From contig JAFCZY010000024.1 of the NCBI GenBank assembly GCA_019314105.1, forward strand, positions 1-11,388: 11,388 bases of DNA, given 5' to 3'. The stretch comes from Deltaproteobacteria bacterium. Its GTDB lineage: Bacteria > Desulfobacterota > Desulfobacteria > Desulfobacterales > Desulfobacteraceae. The notes below the pieces were generated by a model. The model did not search any database, was not told the origin of the DNA, and saw nothing but the letters and a program-made list of their open reading frames with translations. Below are positions 1-6,414 of this stretch, piece after piece; within the stretch, counting starts at the first letter, position 1, and each line of letters opens with the position of its first letter. Made by a program: the position numbers and the translations under genes.

Positions 1-143
1 ATCGCTTCTTCAACCGCATAATTATCCCATTCGTTCACTGAATAAACCAGATCGTCACGATCAAGATCATTTCCGGCACTGTTGAGTTCAAATTCATTCT
101 CAGCAGTATCCGGTACTCTCTTGACGCATACCAAAATCTCCAT
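1..143 (-). CDS. etfB: Electron transfer flavoprotein beta subunit, N-terminal part (runs off left edge)
   Basis: Only the first 47 codons lie in the window. The start MEILVCVKRVPDTAE and the later VNEWDNYAVEEA stretch match the N-terminus of the EtfB/FixA family, whose partner EtfA completes the FAD-binding heterodimer. EtfAB collects electrons from acyl-CoA dehydrogenases in the cytoplasm. The ATG at 143-141 is preceded by a strong GGAGG ribosome site (149-153). The gene lies 65 nt downstream of the membrane Fe-S oxidoreductase on the same strand, so electrons collected by Etf are probably handed to that protein and on to the quinone pool. etfA is expected just beyond the left edge (inference). 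Whether this Etf is the ordinary or a bifurcating type cannot be told from this fragment. Confidence 0.9.
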   Translation of the reverse strand, partial: MEILVCVKRVPDTAENEFELNSAGNDLDRDDLVYSVNEWDNYAVEEA

Positions 144-165
144 TATTGCCTCCTTTAAATCAATT

Positions 166-197
166 ATCTGTCACAGATTTCTTCATCCTGCATCTGT
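166..197. repeat. Triple ATCTGT/ACAGAT hexamer in the gap before etfB
   Basis: The 65-nt gap between the oxidoreductase gene and etfB holds ATCTGT at 166-171, its inverse ACAGAT at 173-178 and ATCTGT again at 192-197. The first two form a 13-bp palindrome with a single central base. The second and third could form a hairpin with a 13-nt loop. In RNA the middle copy could pair with either neighbour, but not with both. It may be a protein site, an mRNA processing or stability element, or chance. No U-tract follows, so it is not an ordinary intrinsic terminator. Confidence 0.4.
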
Positions 198-208
198 AAC
201 TCATTTGT

Positions 209-2272
209 TTAGAATAAATGCTGCTCAATTAATTCTGTAAAATCCAACGCTTCCATCTCTCCTTCTTTTCCGGCAACCTTGATCGCATCCTGAATATTGA
301 CCAGGCAGAAAGGACAGGCAGTTACAATGACAGTTGCTCCGGCCTCAGCAGCCATATTGACTCTTAAAACACCCATTCTTATTTCTTCTTCCGGTTCATA
401 GAAAAGCATCAATCCACCACCGCCACAACAGAACGATCGATCACGGCTCTTTTCAAGCTCGACTCTTGTTAACCCGTCAATGGCATCAAGCGCCTGTCTC
501 GGGTCTTCATAAATCCCATTGTGGCGCCCCAGGTAACAGGGGTCATGATATACATACACTTTTTCAGGTGTCTGGCAAGGTTTAAGATCAAGTTCTCCGG
601 TCGCTATTTTTTGCGCAACCACCTGGCTGATATGTTTAACCGGAAGCGGAAGACCATAGTCATTTTTCAATGCATTATAGGCATGGGGATCAGCAGTCAC
701 AATTTGCTTGACACCACTTTCCATAATGGCTGCAGTATTTTGCTCTTTTAACTCCTGGTACAGCATTTCCTCGCCAAACCGGAGGACCTCATTCCCGCTG
801 TCTTTTTCCAGTTTACCCAGAATTCCAAAATCAACACCGGCTTTTTTAAGAATAATAGACGTCCGTCTAGCGATCTCCTGAATTTCATCATCATAAGATG
901 TAATACTGTCTACAAAATAAAGGGTATCTGCTTTTTCCCTGGAAAGATCTTTAATCTGCCAGGTTGCTTTAAAGTCTTTATCATTTGCCCAGTCCGCCCG
1001 TTTTTTCTCCATTTTTCCGTAAGGATTACCCCTTTTTTCAAGGGCCTTCAATGGTTTTTGCAGGGACTGTGGCACCATGCCTTCGTCCACCATACCCCGA
1101 CGCAGATCAACAATTTTATCAATATATTCAATTCCCAGAGGACATTCTTCTTCACAGGCGCCGCAGGTGGTACAGGACCAAATTTCGTCTTCTGTATAAA
1201 TATCTTCCATCAATAACTTACTTTTATAAATTTTACCTGACATGGGATAATTTTTAAATATTAAATCCCTTGCCTTAATGGTAATAAACCGGGGAGATAA
1301 GGGACGACCGGCTGCGTTTGCCGGGCATTGATCAGAACATCTGCCACAATCCGCACACGAATAAAAGTCCAGCATGTGTTTCCAGGTAAAATCTTCAAGT
1401 TTTTTTACCCCGAAAGACTCAAGATCATCCAGCTTGTCATCGGAAACCCCATGCATGACCGGCTTGATTTTGCCTTTTTGAACCCGCATGAAAAACACAT
1501 TGAAGAGTGAGGTAATGACATGGAAATGTTTTCCCATGGGTAAGAAACACAGGAAAAAGAAAAAGGTCAGATCATGAACAAAATAGGTAAAAATATGAAG
1601 TCCCTGAAGGATATTGGGGGATACTGAAGACAGCATTCCTTTAAATATCCATACCAGAGAAAGAGGCGCCAGAAAATGCACTGCGCCGGTATGTTGAAAT
1701 TCATAGGCCACCTGGGAAGCTTCAAAAAGACTTTCAGAAATCATGAGGGTTGAAATAATACCCAATACAAAAACAGCTTCAGACGTATGATCCTTTCCGT
1801 AGCTTTCCGGAACGGCATATCGTTTGGGTTTAAAGATCCCCCTTCTGACAGCAGCAATGATACAGGCAACAAGGACGAAGGTTGCGGCATAATCTTTAAA
1901 AAAATTATAAATACTGCCGAATAGCCCACCAAATCCCGGAAGTGTAAATCCATCGGAAAGCCCGACAATAACAAGAGAAGTAGACCGAATGGAAAGGACC
2001 AGAAATCCAAAGAAAATAGTCATATGAAGTACACCTGCCAGCAGGTACCTTGGCTGTCTGATCTGCCCCAACCAGACAATGATAAGATTCTTGACACGCT
2101 TGCCGATGTGATCAAACCGGTTATCCGGGTTTGCCCTTACAAGCGGCGCCACCCGCCTAGCCATAATATATGCAAACAGTCCTATCCCGATGACAGGCAA
2201 AATAAAAGATAATATCGCTGCGGGAAATATCCCAAAAAATTTAAAACTTGCCGGACCAATTATCGACGTCAT
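209..2272 (-). CDS. Membrane Fe-S oxidoreductase linking EtfAB to the quinone pool (FadF/EMO type)
   Basis: 687-residue membrane protein of the FadF/EMO (EtfAB:menaquinone oxidoreductase) family. Residues 1-250 carry about six hydrophobic segments (near 15-37, 76-103, 128-143, 166-184, 202-218, 225-246) with several histidines, including H83, H226 and H233, that could bind heme b as in NarI-like subunits. Residues 306-317 and 367-378 are two classic ferredoxin motifs (CADCGRCSDQCP, CTTCGACEEECP). Two CCG domains follow. The second is intact (DPCYLGRH with C579, FCCGGGG with C615/C616, CPFC with C653/C656). The first, about 450-545, keeps the fold-like spacing but has no cysteine: VDSITS, LEKDSG and TADPHA stand where relatives usually have GCA, EKCTG and TTCPHC (comparison from memory). 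Being immediately upstream of etfB fits electron transfer from reduced Etf to menaquinone. The ATG at 2272 has a GGGAG ribosome site about 9 nt upstream. Confidence 0.88.
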   Translation of the reverse strand: MTSIIGPASFKFFGIFPAAILSFILPVIGIGLFAYIMARRVAPLVRANPDNRFDHIGKRVKNLIIVWLGQIRQPRYLLAGVLHMTIFFGFLVLSIRSTSLVIVGLSDGFTLPGFGGLFGSIYNFFKDYAATFVLVACIIAAVRRGIFKPKRYAVPESYGKDHTSEAVFVLGIISTLMISESLFEASQVAYEFQHTGAVHFLAPLSLVWIFKGMLSSVSPNILQGLHIFTYFVHDLTFFFFLCFLPMGKHFHVITSLFNVFFMRVQKGKIKPVMHGVSDDKLDDLESFGVKKLEDFTWKHMLDFYSCADCGRCSDQCPANAAGRPLSPRFITIKARDLIFKNYPMSGKIYKSKLLMEDIYTEDEIWSCTTCGACEEECPLGIEYIDKIVDLRRGMVDEGMVPQSLQKPLKALEKRGNPYGKMEKKRADWANDKDFKATWQIKDLSREKADTLYFVDSITSYDDEIQEIARRTSIILKKAGVDFGILGKLEKDSGNEVLRFGEEMLYQELKEQNTAAIMESGVKQIVTADPHAYNALKNDYGLPLPVKHISQVVAQKIATGELDLKPCQTPEKVYVYHDPCYLGRHNGIYEDPRQALDAIDGLTRVELEKSRDRSFCCGGGGLMLFYEPEEEIRMGVLRVNMAAEAGATVIVTACPFCLVNIQDAIKVAGKEGEMEALDFTELIEQHLF

Positions 2273-2325
2273 ACTTATTTATCTCCCAAATATTTTTTTT
2301 TACCGTATGAATACAGACTCAGCAA

Positions 2326-2354
2326 GCTTTAATAAACATGGAAGAACACGTCAA
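2326..2354 (-). promoter_or_regulatory. Weak candidate promoter for the Fe-S oxidoreductase gene
   Basis: Within the 135-nt gap between the regulator and the oxidoreductase gene, the minus strand shows TTGACG (2354-2349), a 17-nt spacer and TAAAGC (2331-2326). Transcription would start near 2319, leaving a leader of about 47 nt before the ATG at 2272. The -35 is good and the -10 poor. An ATGAAT half-site (plus strand 2307-2312), equal to one arm of the dyad upstream of the regulator, lies just downstream. The gene could instead be read through from the regulator. Confidence 0.25.
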
Positions 2355-2407
2355 GCAAAAAGCCATATTCAATAAATTTGTCTCATTCAGATACTAACTG
2401 ACATTTA

Positions 2408-2989
2408 TTATCCTTTGATCCCTGTCAGATAAAGATCTACTAAGGGATCTGCCATTGAAACCAGATCATATCTGCCATCGGCAGACACCCAGGTACTGAT
2501 GACGCCTTCCACTGCGCCAAGAATAAACCGCTTAACAAGACCGATAAAAAGATCCTGGCGCATGGAACCTTCAATCTGCCCCCGTTCAATAATATCTGAC
2601 AATAAATCCAGATACATTTTTGATATATCTTTAATTTGAGATTCAATTTCTCTTAAATATCTTACTTCCGACTGAAAAATAATTGCCATATTTCTATCAT
2701 TCTGAAATTCTGTAAGATGACACCGGATCAAATACCGCAACTTTTCTTCGGCATTCCGACCCTTTTTGACAGCAGCATTCATTTCTTTAAACACAACATT
2801 CGTTTTGAAACTGATGAACTGATAAAGAATGTCATCTTTATTTTTAAAATATAAATATAATGTCCCATCAGCCACACCGGCCTGTGTTGCTATTTGTGAT
2901 ATGGTTGCTTTGTGGAATCCATATTTTGCAAAAATGGCGCCCGCGCTGTTCAGTATTTTATTATATTTTTCCGATTTATTTTTCTGCAA
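2408..2989 (-). CDS. TetR-family transcriptional regulator, FadR-like (fatty-acid degradation)
   Basis: About 193 residues from a TTG start at 2989; the reading frame stays open to an ATG at 3031 (207 residues). Residues about 9-58 form the TetR N-terminal helix-turn-helix, with GVADGTLYLYFKNKDDIL as signature. The ligand-binding half contains MAIIFQSEVRYLR and STWVSADGRYDLV, which resemble, from memory, the same regions of Bacillus subtilis FadR, a long-chain acyl-CoA-responsive repressor. The TTG start is preferred because it follows AGAAAGGA (3007-3000) by 10 nt, gives the usual FadR length, and lies downstream of a TTGACA-17-TTAGAT promoter whose -10 touches the ATG at 3031. That ATG has no ribosome site. 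The gene is upstream of the Etf-linked oxidoreductase and etfB, matching a role in controlling beta-oxidation. It probably represses itself and that unit until acyl-CoA accumulates (inference). Confidence 0.82.
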   Translation of the reverse strand: MQKNKSEKYNKILNSAGAIFAKYGFHKATISQIATQAGVADGTLYLYFKNKDDILYQFISFKTNVVFKEMNAAVKKGRNAEEKLRYLIRCHLTEFQNDRNMAIIFQSEVRYLREIESQIKDISKMYLDLLSDIIERGQIEGSMRQDLFIGLVKRFILGAVEGVISTWVSADGRYDLVSMADPLVDLYLTGIKG

Positions 2990-3032
2990 CCGTATCGTAT
3001 CCTTTCTTGATATAAATGAATAAAGATTCATT

Positions 3033-3061
3033 ATCTAACAAAAAATTCTTATAAATGTCAA
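3033..3061 (-). promoter_or_regulatory. Candidate sigma70-type promoter of the TetR regulator
   Basis: The minus strand reads a perfect -35 TTGACA (3061-3056), a 17-nt spacer, and TTAGAT (3038-3033) as -10. Transcription would begin near 3026, inside the codons following the ATG at 3031, so translation would have to use the TTG at 2989. A second -10-like TATAAG (3053-3048) could serve an earlier start near 3041, but even then the ATG would have a very short leader without a ribosome site. Confidence 0.5.
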
Positions 3062-3062
3062 C

Positions 3063-3078
3063 ATGAATAGAAATTCAT
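3063..3078. promoter_or_regulatory. 16-bp inverted repeat, candidate operator of the TetR regulator
   Basis: ATGAAT (3063-3068), AGAA, ATTCAT (3073-3078) is a perfect dyad with 6-bp arms. It lies directly upstream of the TTGACA of the regulator promoter and 88 nt before the divergent aldolase start. A second nested dyad, GAATA-N9-TATTC, covers 3065-3083. TetR dimers bind such dyads, and Bacillus FadR boxes are also built from TGAAT/ATTCA arms, though with wider spacing (family knowledge). Control of both divergent genes from here is inferred. Confidence 0.45.
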
Positions 3079-3165
3079 TATTCGATATATCTTGATTTTA
3101 AACCTTTTTCGTGTAAAAAATAATTAATATTTTAAAATAATCCAAGAAAATCTAAGGAGGGTGAT

Positions 3166-4455
3166 ATGACAAAACCTTTAAAATACGCTTCAGACTTTGA
3201 GGTCGCTCTTGACCTTGGCAGACCCCCTAATGTGAAAAAACTTTTCCCAAACTCCAAAGCACTTCTTGTCAGCGGAAAATATATTGATCAGGCCATGTTA
3301 CTCAAGAAAAACTGCATGACCATTGCCGCCAACGGACGAAACTCTTTTGTCATCCGAGGCGCTCTCGCAGCCGCTCAACGGGCCAATGCCGCAATTATAA
3401 TTGAAATTGCCCGATCTGAAGGAGGGACAGGTGCCTATTGTGCGGTAAATCTATGGAATATTGCGAGAATGACAGATGCTTTTATGAATGAACTGGGTAT
3501 TACGATTCCTGTTGCTATCCATGCAGATCATTTCGGCATTAAAAAACCTGATGATATTGAACCGGCAAAAAAAGAAATCGTGTCATTGTTTAATGCGGGT
3601 ATTACGTCTATTGCCATTGATGCCTCTCATATGCCCGACGACCAGAATCTTCTGGCAAACATTGAATTATATCCCTATGTTCCTGACTGGGCAGGCCTTG
3701 AAACAGAAGTGGGTGAAATAAAGGGTAAATCAGGTCTCTCAACGCCTGAGGAAGCGCTCTTTCTCATCCAGGGGCTTAATGCCCACCATATTTTTCCCAA
3801 CTGGATTGCCTTAAATAATGGGACCACCCATGGCATTGAAGCCAGTGATACCGGCATCCATGTTGAGCTGACCGCTCAGATCCATGAAGCCCTTTCCAAA
3901 TACAACATCTCCGGCGCACAGCACGGCACCTCAGGCAATAACTCAGAAAGGCTTCGGAAGATAGCCGCAACAACCCGGACAACCAAAGCCAATGTGGCGA
4001 CTGCCCTGCAAATGATCTCCTGGGGTCTTGAGGTCAATGATTATGGGAACGCACTTCTTGACAACGATAACTTTATCAAACAAAAAGACAAAGGCGTTTC
4101 AAAAGAGCTGTGGTCTCAAATGCTGGCTTACGCAGAATCAAATAATTTAAAGGGCGGGAATTTTAAAAAATTAAACCTGCCATTTGAGAATAAATTGCTG
4201 GCCCAGACAAAAGAAATCCGGGAGCGAATGGCAAAAGAGGTTGAGAATTTTGTATATCATCTATTAACCAACGTCTTCAACGCCACAGATACTGCCCAGA
4301 TTGTGATAAATGAAATCTTAAAAAACAACTCCCATGATCCGGGTTTCACGGCTGAAAAGAGTGAATCCGAAAATGAGTGGACAACAGAAAAAATAATAGA
4401 AAAGGCGTCAAAAATCACTACCGCCAAGGGGCCTGCGGGAGACTTTGACGACTAA
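3166..4455 (+). CDS. Class II (metal-dependent) aldolase family protein, probably fructose-bisphosphate aldolase
   Basis: 429 residues forming a class II aldolase TIM barrel. The expected metal and catalytic residues are visible: HADH with D121/H122, DASH with H155, GLETEVGEIKGK with E179/E181, NGTTHG with H222, and AQHGTSGN with H253. In class II fructose-bisphosphate aldolases the corresponding D is the catalytic base and three histidines bind zinc. The enzyme would reversibly cleave fructose 1,6-bisphosphate in the cytoplasm, chiefly for gluconeogenesis in a sulfate reducer. It is longer than the usual 285-360 residues, because of an N-terminal extension and a hydrophilic C-terminal tail (about 385-429). 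The GGxED loop of canonical members is absent, so the substrate could differ. The start is firm: AGGAGG at 3155-3160, 5 nt before the ATG. It is transcribed away from the TetR gene and ends 12 nt from convergent mazG. Confidence 0.8.
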   Translation: MTKPLKYASDFEVALDLGRPPNVKKLFPNSKALLVSGKYIDQAMLLKKNCMTIAANGRNSFVIRGALAAAQRANAAIIIEIARSEGGTGAYCAVNLWNIARMTDAFMNELGITIPVAIHADHFGIKKPDDIEPAKKEIVSLFNAGITSIAIDASHMPDDQNLLANIELYPYVPDWAGLETEVGEIKGKSGLSTPEEALFLIQGLNAHHIFPNWIALNNGTTHGIEASDTGIHVELTAQIHEALSKYNISGAQHGTSGNNSERLRKIAATTRTTKANVATALQMISWGLEVNDYGNALLDNDNFIKQKDKGVSKELWSQMLAYAESNNLKGGNFKKLNLPFENKLLAQTKEIRERMAKEVENFVYHLLTNVFNATDTAQIVINEILKNNSHDPGFTAEKSESENEWTTEKIIEKASKITTAKGPAGDFDD

Positions 4456-4467
4456 AAAAAACTGAAA

Positions 4468-4845
4468 TTAAAGGTCTTTCTTTTCCAGAGCTTTGATTGC
4501 CTCCCACTGAAGGTGTAATTCTTGTTCCGTTAATACCTTGGCATCCTCATATACATGGGGATGACGACGAATCATTTTTTGGGCCACCTGGCCCACCACA
4601 TCTGAAAGGGTGAATTCCCCTCTTTCCCGGAAAATTTCCGTAATAAAAACAATCTGAAACAGAACATCCCCCAATTCTTCACAAATATTTTGCACATCTT
4701 GTTTGGCTATAGCCTCTTGAAGTTCGTATACTTCTCCTGAAAGACATTTCAACATGGTTTCCGGGGTCTGTTTTCTATCCCAGATACACCCGTTTTCACT
4801 TCTTAAAGTTCGGATAATATTTAACAGGTTATCTATTGTTTTCAA
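4468..4845 (-). CDS. mazG: MazG-type nucleoside triphosphate pyrophosphohydrolase, single domain
   Basis: 125-residue all-alpha NTP pyrophosphatase. Visible hallmarks are the NGCIWDRKQTPE stretch near residues 18-29 (usually GCPWD; here I replaces P), the metal-binding ExxE (E38, E41) and ExxD (E57, D60), and KMIRRHPHVYED near 89-100. The protein corresponds to one half of the two-domain E. coli MazG. It would hydrolyse canonical or damaged (d)NTPs to NMP and pyrophosphate, as house-cleaning or to lower nucleotide alarmones. The start is TTG (4845-4843); no ATG lies upstream of the conserved LR..NGC region. It begins 3 nt after the cvpA stop, with AAGGA inside the end of cvpA as a likely ribosome site, so translation is probably coupled to cvpA. 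It converges on the aldolase gene. Confidence 0.88.
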   Translation of the reverse strand: MKTIDNLLNIIRTLRSENGCIWDRKQTPETMLKCLSGEVYELQEAIAKQDVQNICEELGDVLFQIVFITEIFRERGEFTLSDVVGQVAQKMIRRHPHVYEDAKVLTEQELHLQWEAIKALEKKDL

Positions 4846-4848
4846 ATC

Positions 4849-5355
4849 TTAAAGGATTCCTTCCAGTTTTTTAAGAAAATCTTTCCTGTGTTTTTGGGAA
4901 ACGACCACTGTCATGGCTTTGGATACTTCTGCAACATAAGGAGAAAATTTTGAATCGGTTAAAATAGTTGGATTTTTGGGAAGAAAGGTCGTGATCATAA
5001 TAAAAAGAACCGAAACAATCAATATCCCTTTGGCAGCACCGAAAACAAGACCGAAAATCCGGTCAACCCACCCCAGAAAAACAAGTTTTAAAAATTTACG
5101 GATCAGTATGGAAATAAGACTAACAATGACTAAAATAGCACAAAACAGGAGAAAAAAAGCGATAAGATTTCTGATTCCGGGATTTTTAATCCATTGTTCA
5201 GCATACGGCGTGATCAGAGGATAGTAGGTATAGGCACCGTAAAAGCCGGCCACAACACCGATAATCCCTGACACCTCTCCAATTAATCCTTTAAAGAGTC
5301 CCCGTATCAAACAAAATGAAACAATAACAATCACAGCAATATCAAAAGCGTTCAT
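4849..5355 (-). CDS. cvpA: CvpA family inner-membrane protein
   Basis: 168-residue protein with four hydrophobic helices (about 4-20, 27-46, 62-85, 101-124) and a basic cytoplasmic-looking tail (QKHRKDFLKKLEG). The N-terminal IRGLFKGLIGEVSGIIG and the GWVDRIFGLVFGAAKG stretch before the last helix are typical of CvpA proteins. Family members are linked to colicin V production, biofilm formation and envelope stress resistance, but no biochemical activity is established. The ATG at 5355 is preceded by a strong GGAGG (5361-5365). It is the first gene of a two-gene unit with mazG and is divergent from the phoH-like operon. Function is assigned by family resemblance only. Confidence 0.85.
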   Translation of the reverse strand: MNAFDIAVIVIVSFCLIRGLFKGLIGEVSGIIGVVAGFYGAYTYYPLITPYAEQWIKNPGIRNLIAFFLLFCAILVIVSLISILIRKFLKLVFLGWVDRIFGLVFGAAKGILIVSVLFIMITTFLPKNPTILTDSKFSPYVAEVSKAMTVVVSQKHRKDFLKKLEGIL

Positions 5356-5377
5356 ATTCCTCCTTTTTGCTTTGATT

Positions 5378-5389
5378 AAAAGCGCTTTT
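5378..5389. repeat. 12-bp perfect palindrome in the cvpA leader
   Basis: AAAAGCGCTTTT is a perfect self-complementary 12-mer 22 nt before the cvpA ATG, just downstream of the proposed -10. It could be an operator for a dimeric regulator near the transcription start, or an mRNA feature. It is short, and no second copy was noticed in the window. Confidence 0.3.
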
Positions 5390-5419
5390 TCAATAACAGT
5401 TAACCCCTTTTTTAGTCAA
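5390..5419 (-). promoter_or_regulatory. Candidate promoter for cvpA-mazG
   Basis: The minus strand shows TTGACT (5419-5414), an 18-nt spacer and TATTGA (5395-5390). Transcription would start near 5383, within the AAAAGCGCTTTT palindrome, giving a leader of roughly 28 nt to the cvpA ATG. The -35 matches 5 of 6 consensus bases and the -10 matches 3 of 6. No comparably good promoter was seen on the plus strand for the phoH-like gene. Confidence 0.4.
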
Positions 5420-5463
5420 GATTTTTATTGACCTTTAAGCAAATAAAATGCACCCTATACACC

Positions 5464-6414
5464 ATGGAAAACATTACGTTTCAAAACTTGGTGCTTGCCA
5501 GGGAACTTTTTGGACATCATAACAACAATCTGGACAAAATCAGTAACGCGTTTAACGTTACCATCAACACCCGGGGCAACACGCTATTGGTTAGCGGCAA
5601 GCCTCATGATATAAATCTTGCTGAAAAACTGATCCACCAGCTTTATCATCTTTTAGAAGATAACTTCTCCCTTGGGGAAGCAGATATTGATGCAGCCATC
5701 AATACCATAAAAAACGACAACACCTCTCATTTAAAAGAACTCTTTTCAACCACAGTATTTAAAACGGTTAAAAACAAAGCCATCACCCCTAGAAATCCTT
5801 CCCAGCAAAAATATGTCGAGGCCATCCATAAAAATGATATTCTTATTTCTATCGGCCCTGCCGGGACAGGAAAAACTTATCTTGCCATGGCCATGGCAAT
5901 GGCTGCATTCTCAAAAGGGGACGTTAAAAAAATCATATTGACAAGACCTGCTGTTGAAGCAGGAGAAACCCTGGGATTTTTACCCGGAGATCTGGCCCAG
6001 AAGATCAACCCCTACTTGCGGCCTTTATATGATGCCCTTTATGACATGATGGACTTTGAAAAAGCAAGAACACTCATTGAACAGGATACCATTGAAATCG
6101 CCCCTCTTGCCTTTATGCGGGGCAGAACATTAAACAATGCATTTATTATCCTGGATGAAGCACAGAACACCACATCAGAACAAATGAAGATGTTTTTAAC
6201 CCGCATCGGTTATGGGTCAAAAGCCATTGTCACAGGGGACATCACCCAGGTAGACCTGCCCACCGGGAAAAAATCCGGTCTGATTGAAGCTAAAAAAATC
6301 TTAACCCATATAAAAGGGATTGAATTTATTTATTTTTCAAAAAATGACGTTGTTCGACATAAACTCGTATCAAGCATTATTGATGCCTATGAAAAAAAAC
6401 AAAACCGACAATAA
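5464..6414 (+). CDS. PhoH-like ATPase (YbeZ family)
   Basis: 316 residues from the ATG at 5464. The N-terminal part (about 1-65) resembles the KH-like nucleic-acid-binding region of PhoH/YbeZ proteins. The ATPase core has Walker A GPAGTGKT (131-138) and Walker B IILDEAQN (228-235), with TRPAVEAGETLGFLPGD at 160-176, a PhoH family signature. It is a cytoplasmic nucleotide-binding protein linked through its genetic neighbours to YbeY and RNA or ribosome metabolism; the exact reaction is not established. The frame is open upstream to a TTG at 5428, but MENITFQ aligns with usual family starts. Neither start has a clear ribosome site. It heads the phoH-pgpH-ybeY-pdxJ unit and overlaps pgpH by 26 nt. 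Confidence 0.92.
   Translation: MENITFQNLVLARELFGHHNNNLDKISNAFNVTINTRGNTLLVSGKPHDINLAEKLIHQLYHLLEDNFSLGEADIDAAINTIKNDNTSHLKELFSTTVFKTVKNKAITPRNPSQQKYVEAIHKNDILISIGPAGTGKTYLAMAMAMAAFSKGDVKKIILTRPAVEAGETLGFLPGDLAQKINPYLRPLYDALYDMMDFEKARTLIEQDTIEIAPLAFMRGRTLNNAFIILDEAQNTTSEQMKMFLTRIGYGSKAIVTGDITQVDLPTGKKSGLIEAKKILTHIKGIEFIYFSKNDVVRHKLVSSIIDAYEKKQNRQ

Noticed and set aside
521..751. 76-codon plus-strand open frame opposite the Fe-S oxidoreductase
   Set aside because: It lies opposite conserved CCG-domain codons and its translation has no recognisable feature.
3128..3139. Perfect 12-bp palindrome TATTTTAAAATA before the aldolase gene
   Set aside because: It is made only of A and T in a very AT-rich stretch, so chance is a sufficient explanation.
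4440..4490. Bidirectional terminator between the aldolase gene and mazG
   Set aside because: A/T runs are present on both sides, but I found no GC-containing stem of useful length in the 12-nt gap or its edges.
5428..5463. N-terminal extension of the PhoH-like protein from a TTG at 5428
   Set aside because: The 12 extra residues do not resemble PhoH starts, there is no ribosome site before the TTG, and MENITFQNLVLAREL from 5464 fits the family N-terminus.
6320..6388. Upstream start of PgpH at 6320
   Set aside because: It would overlap the phoH-like gene by 95 nt and add residues unlike the family. The ATG at 6389 gives the usual short cytoplasmic start before the first membrane helix.
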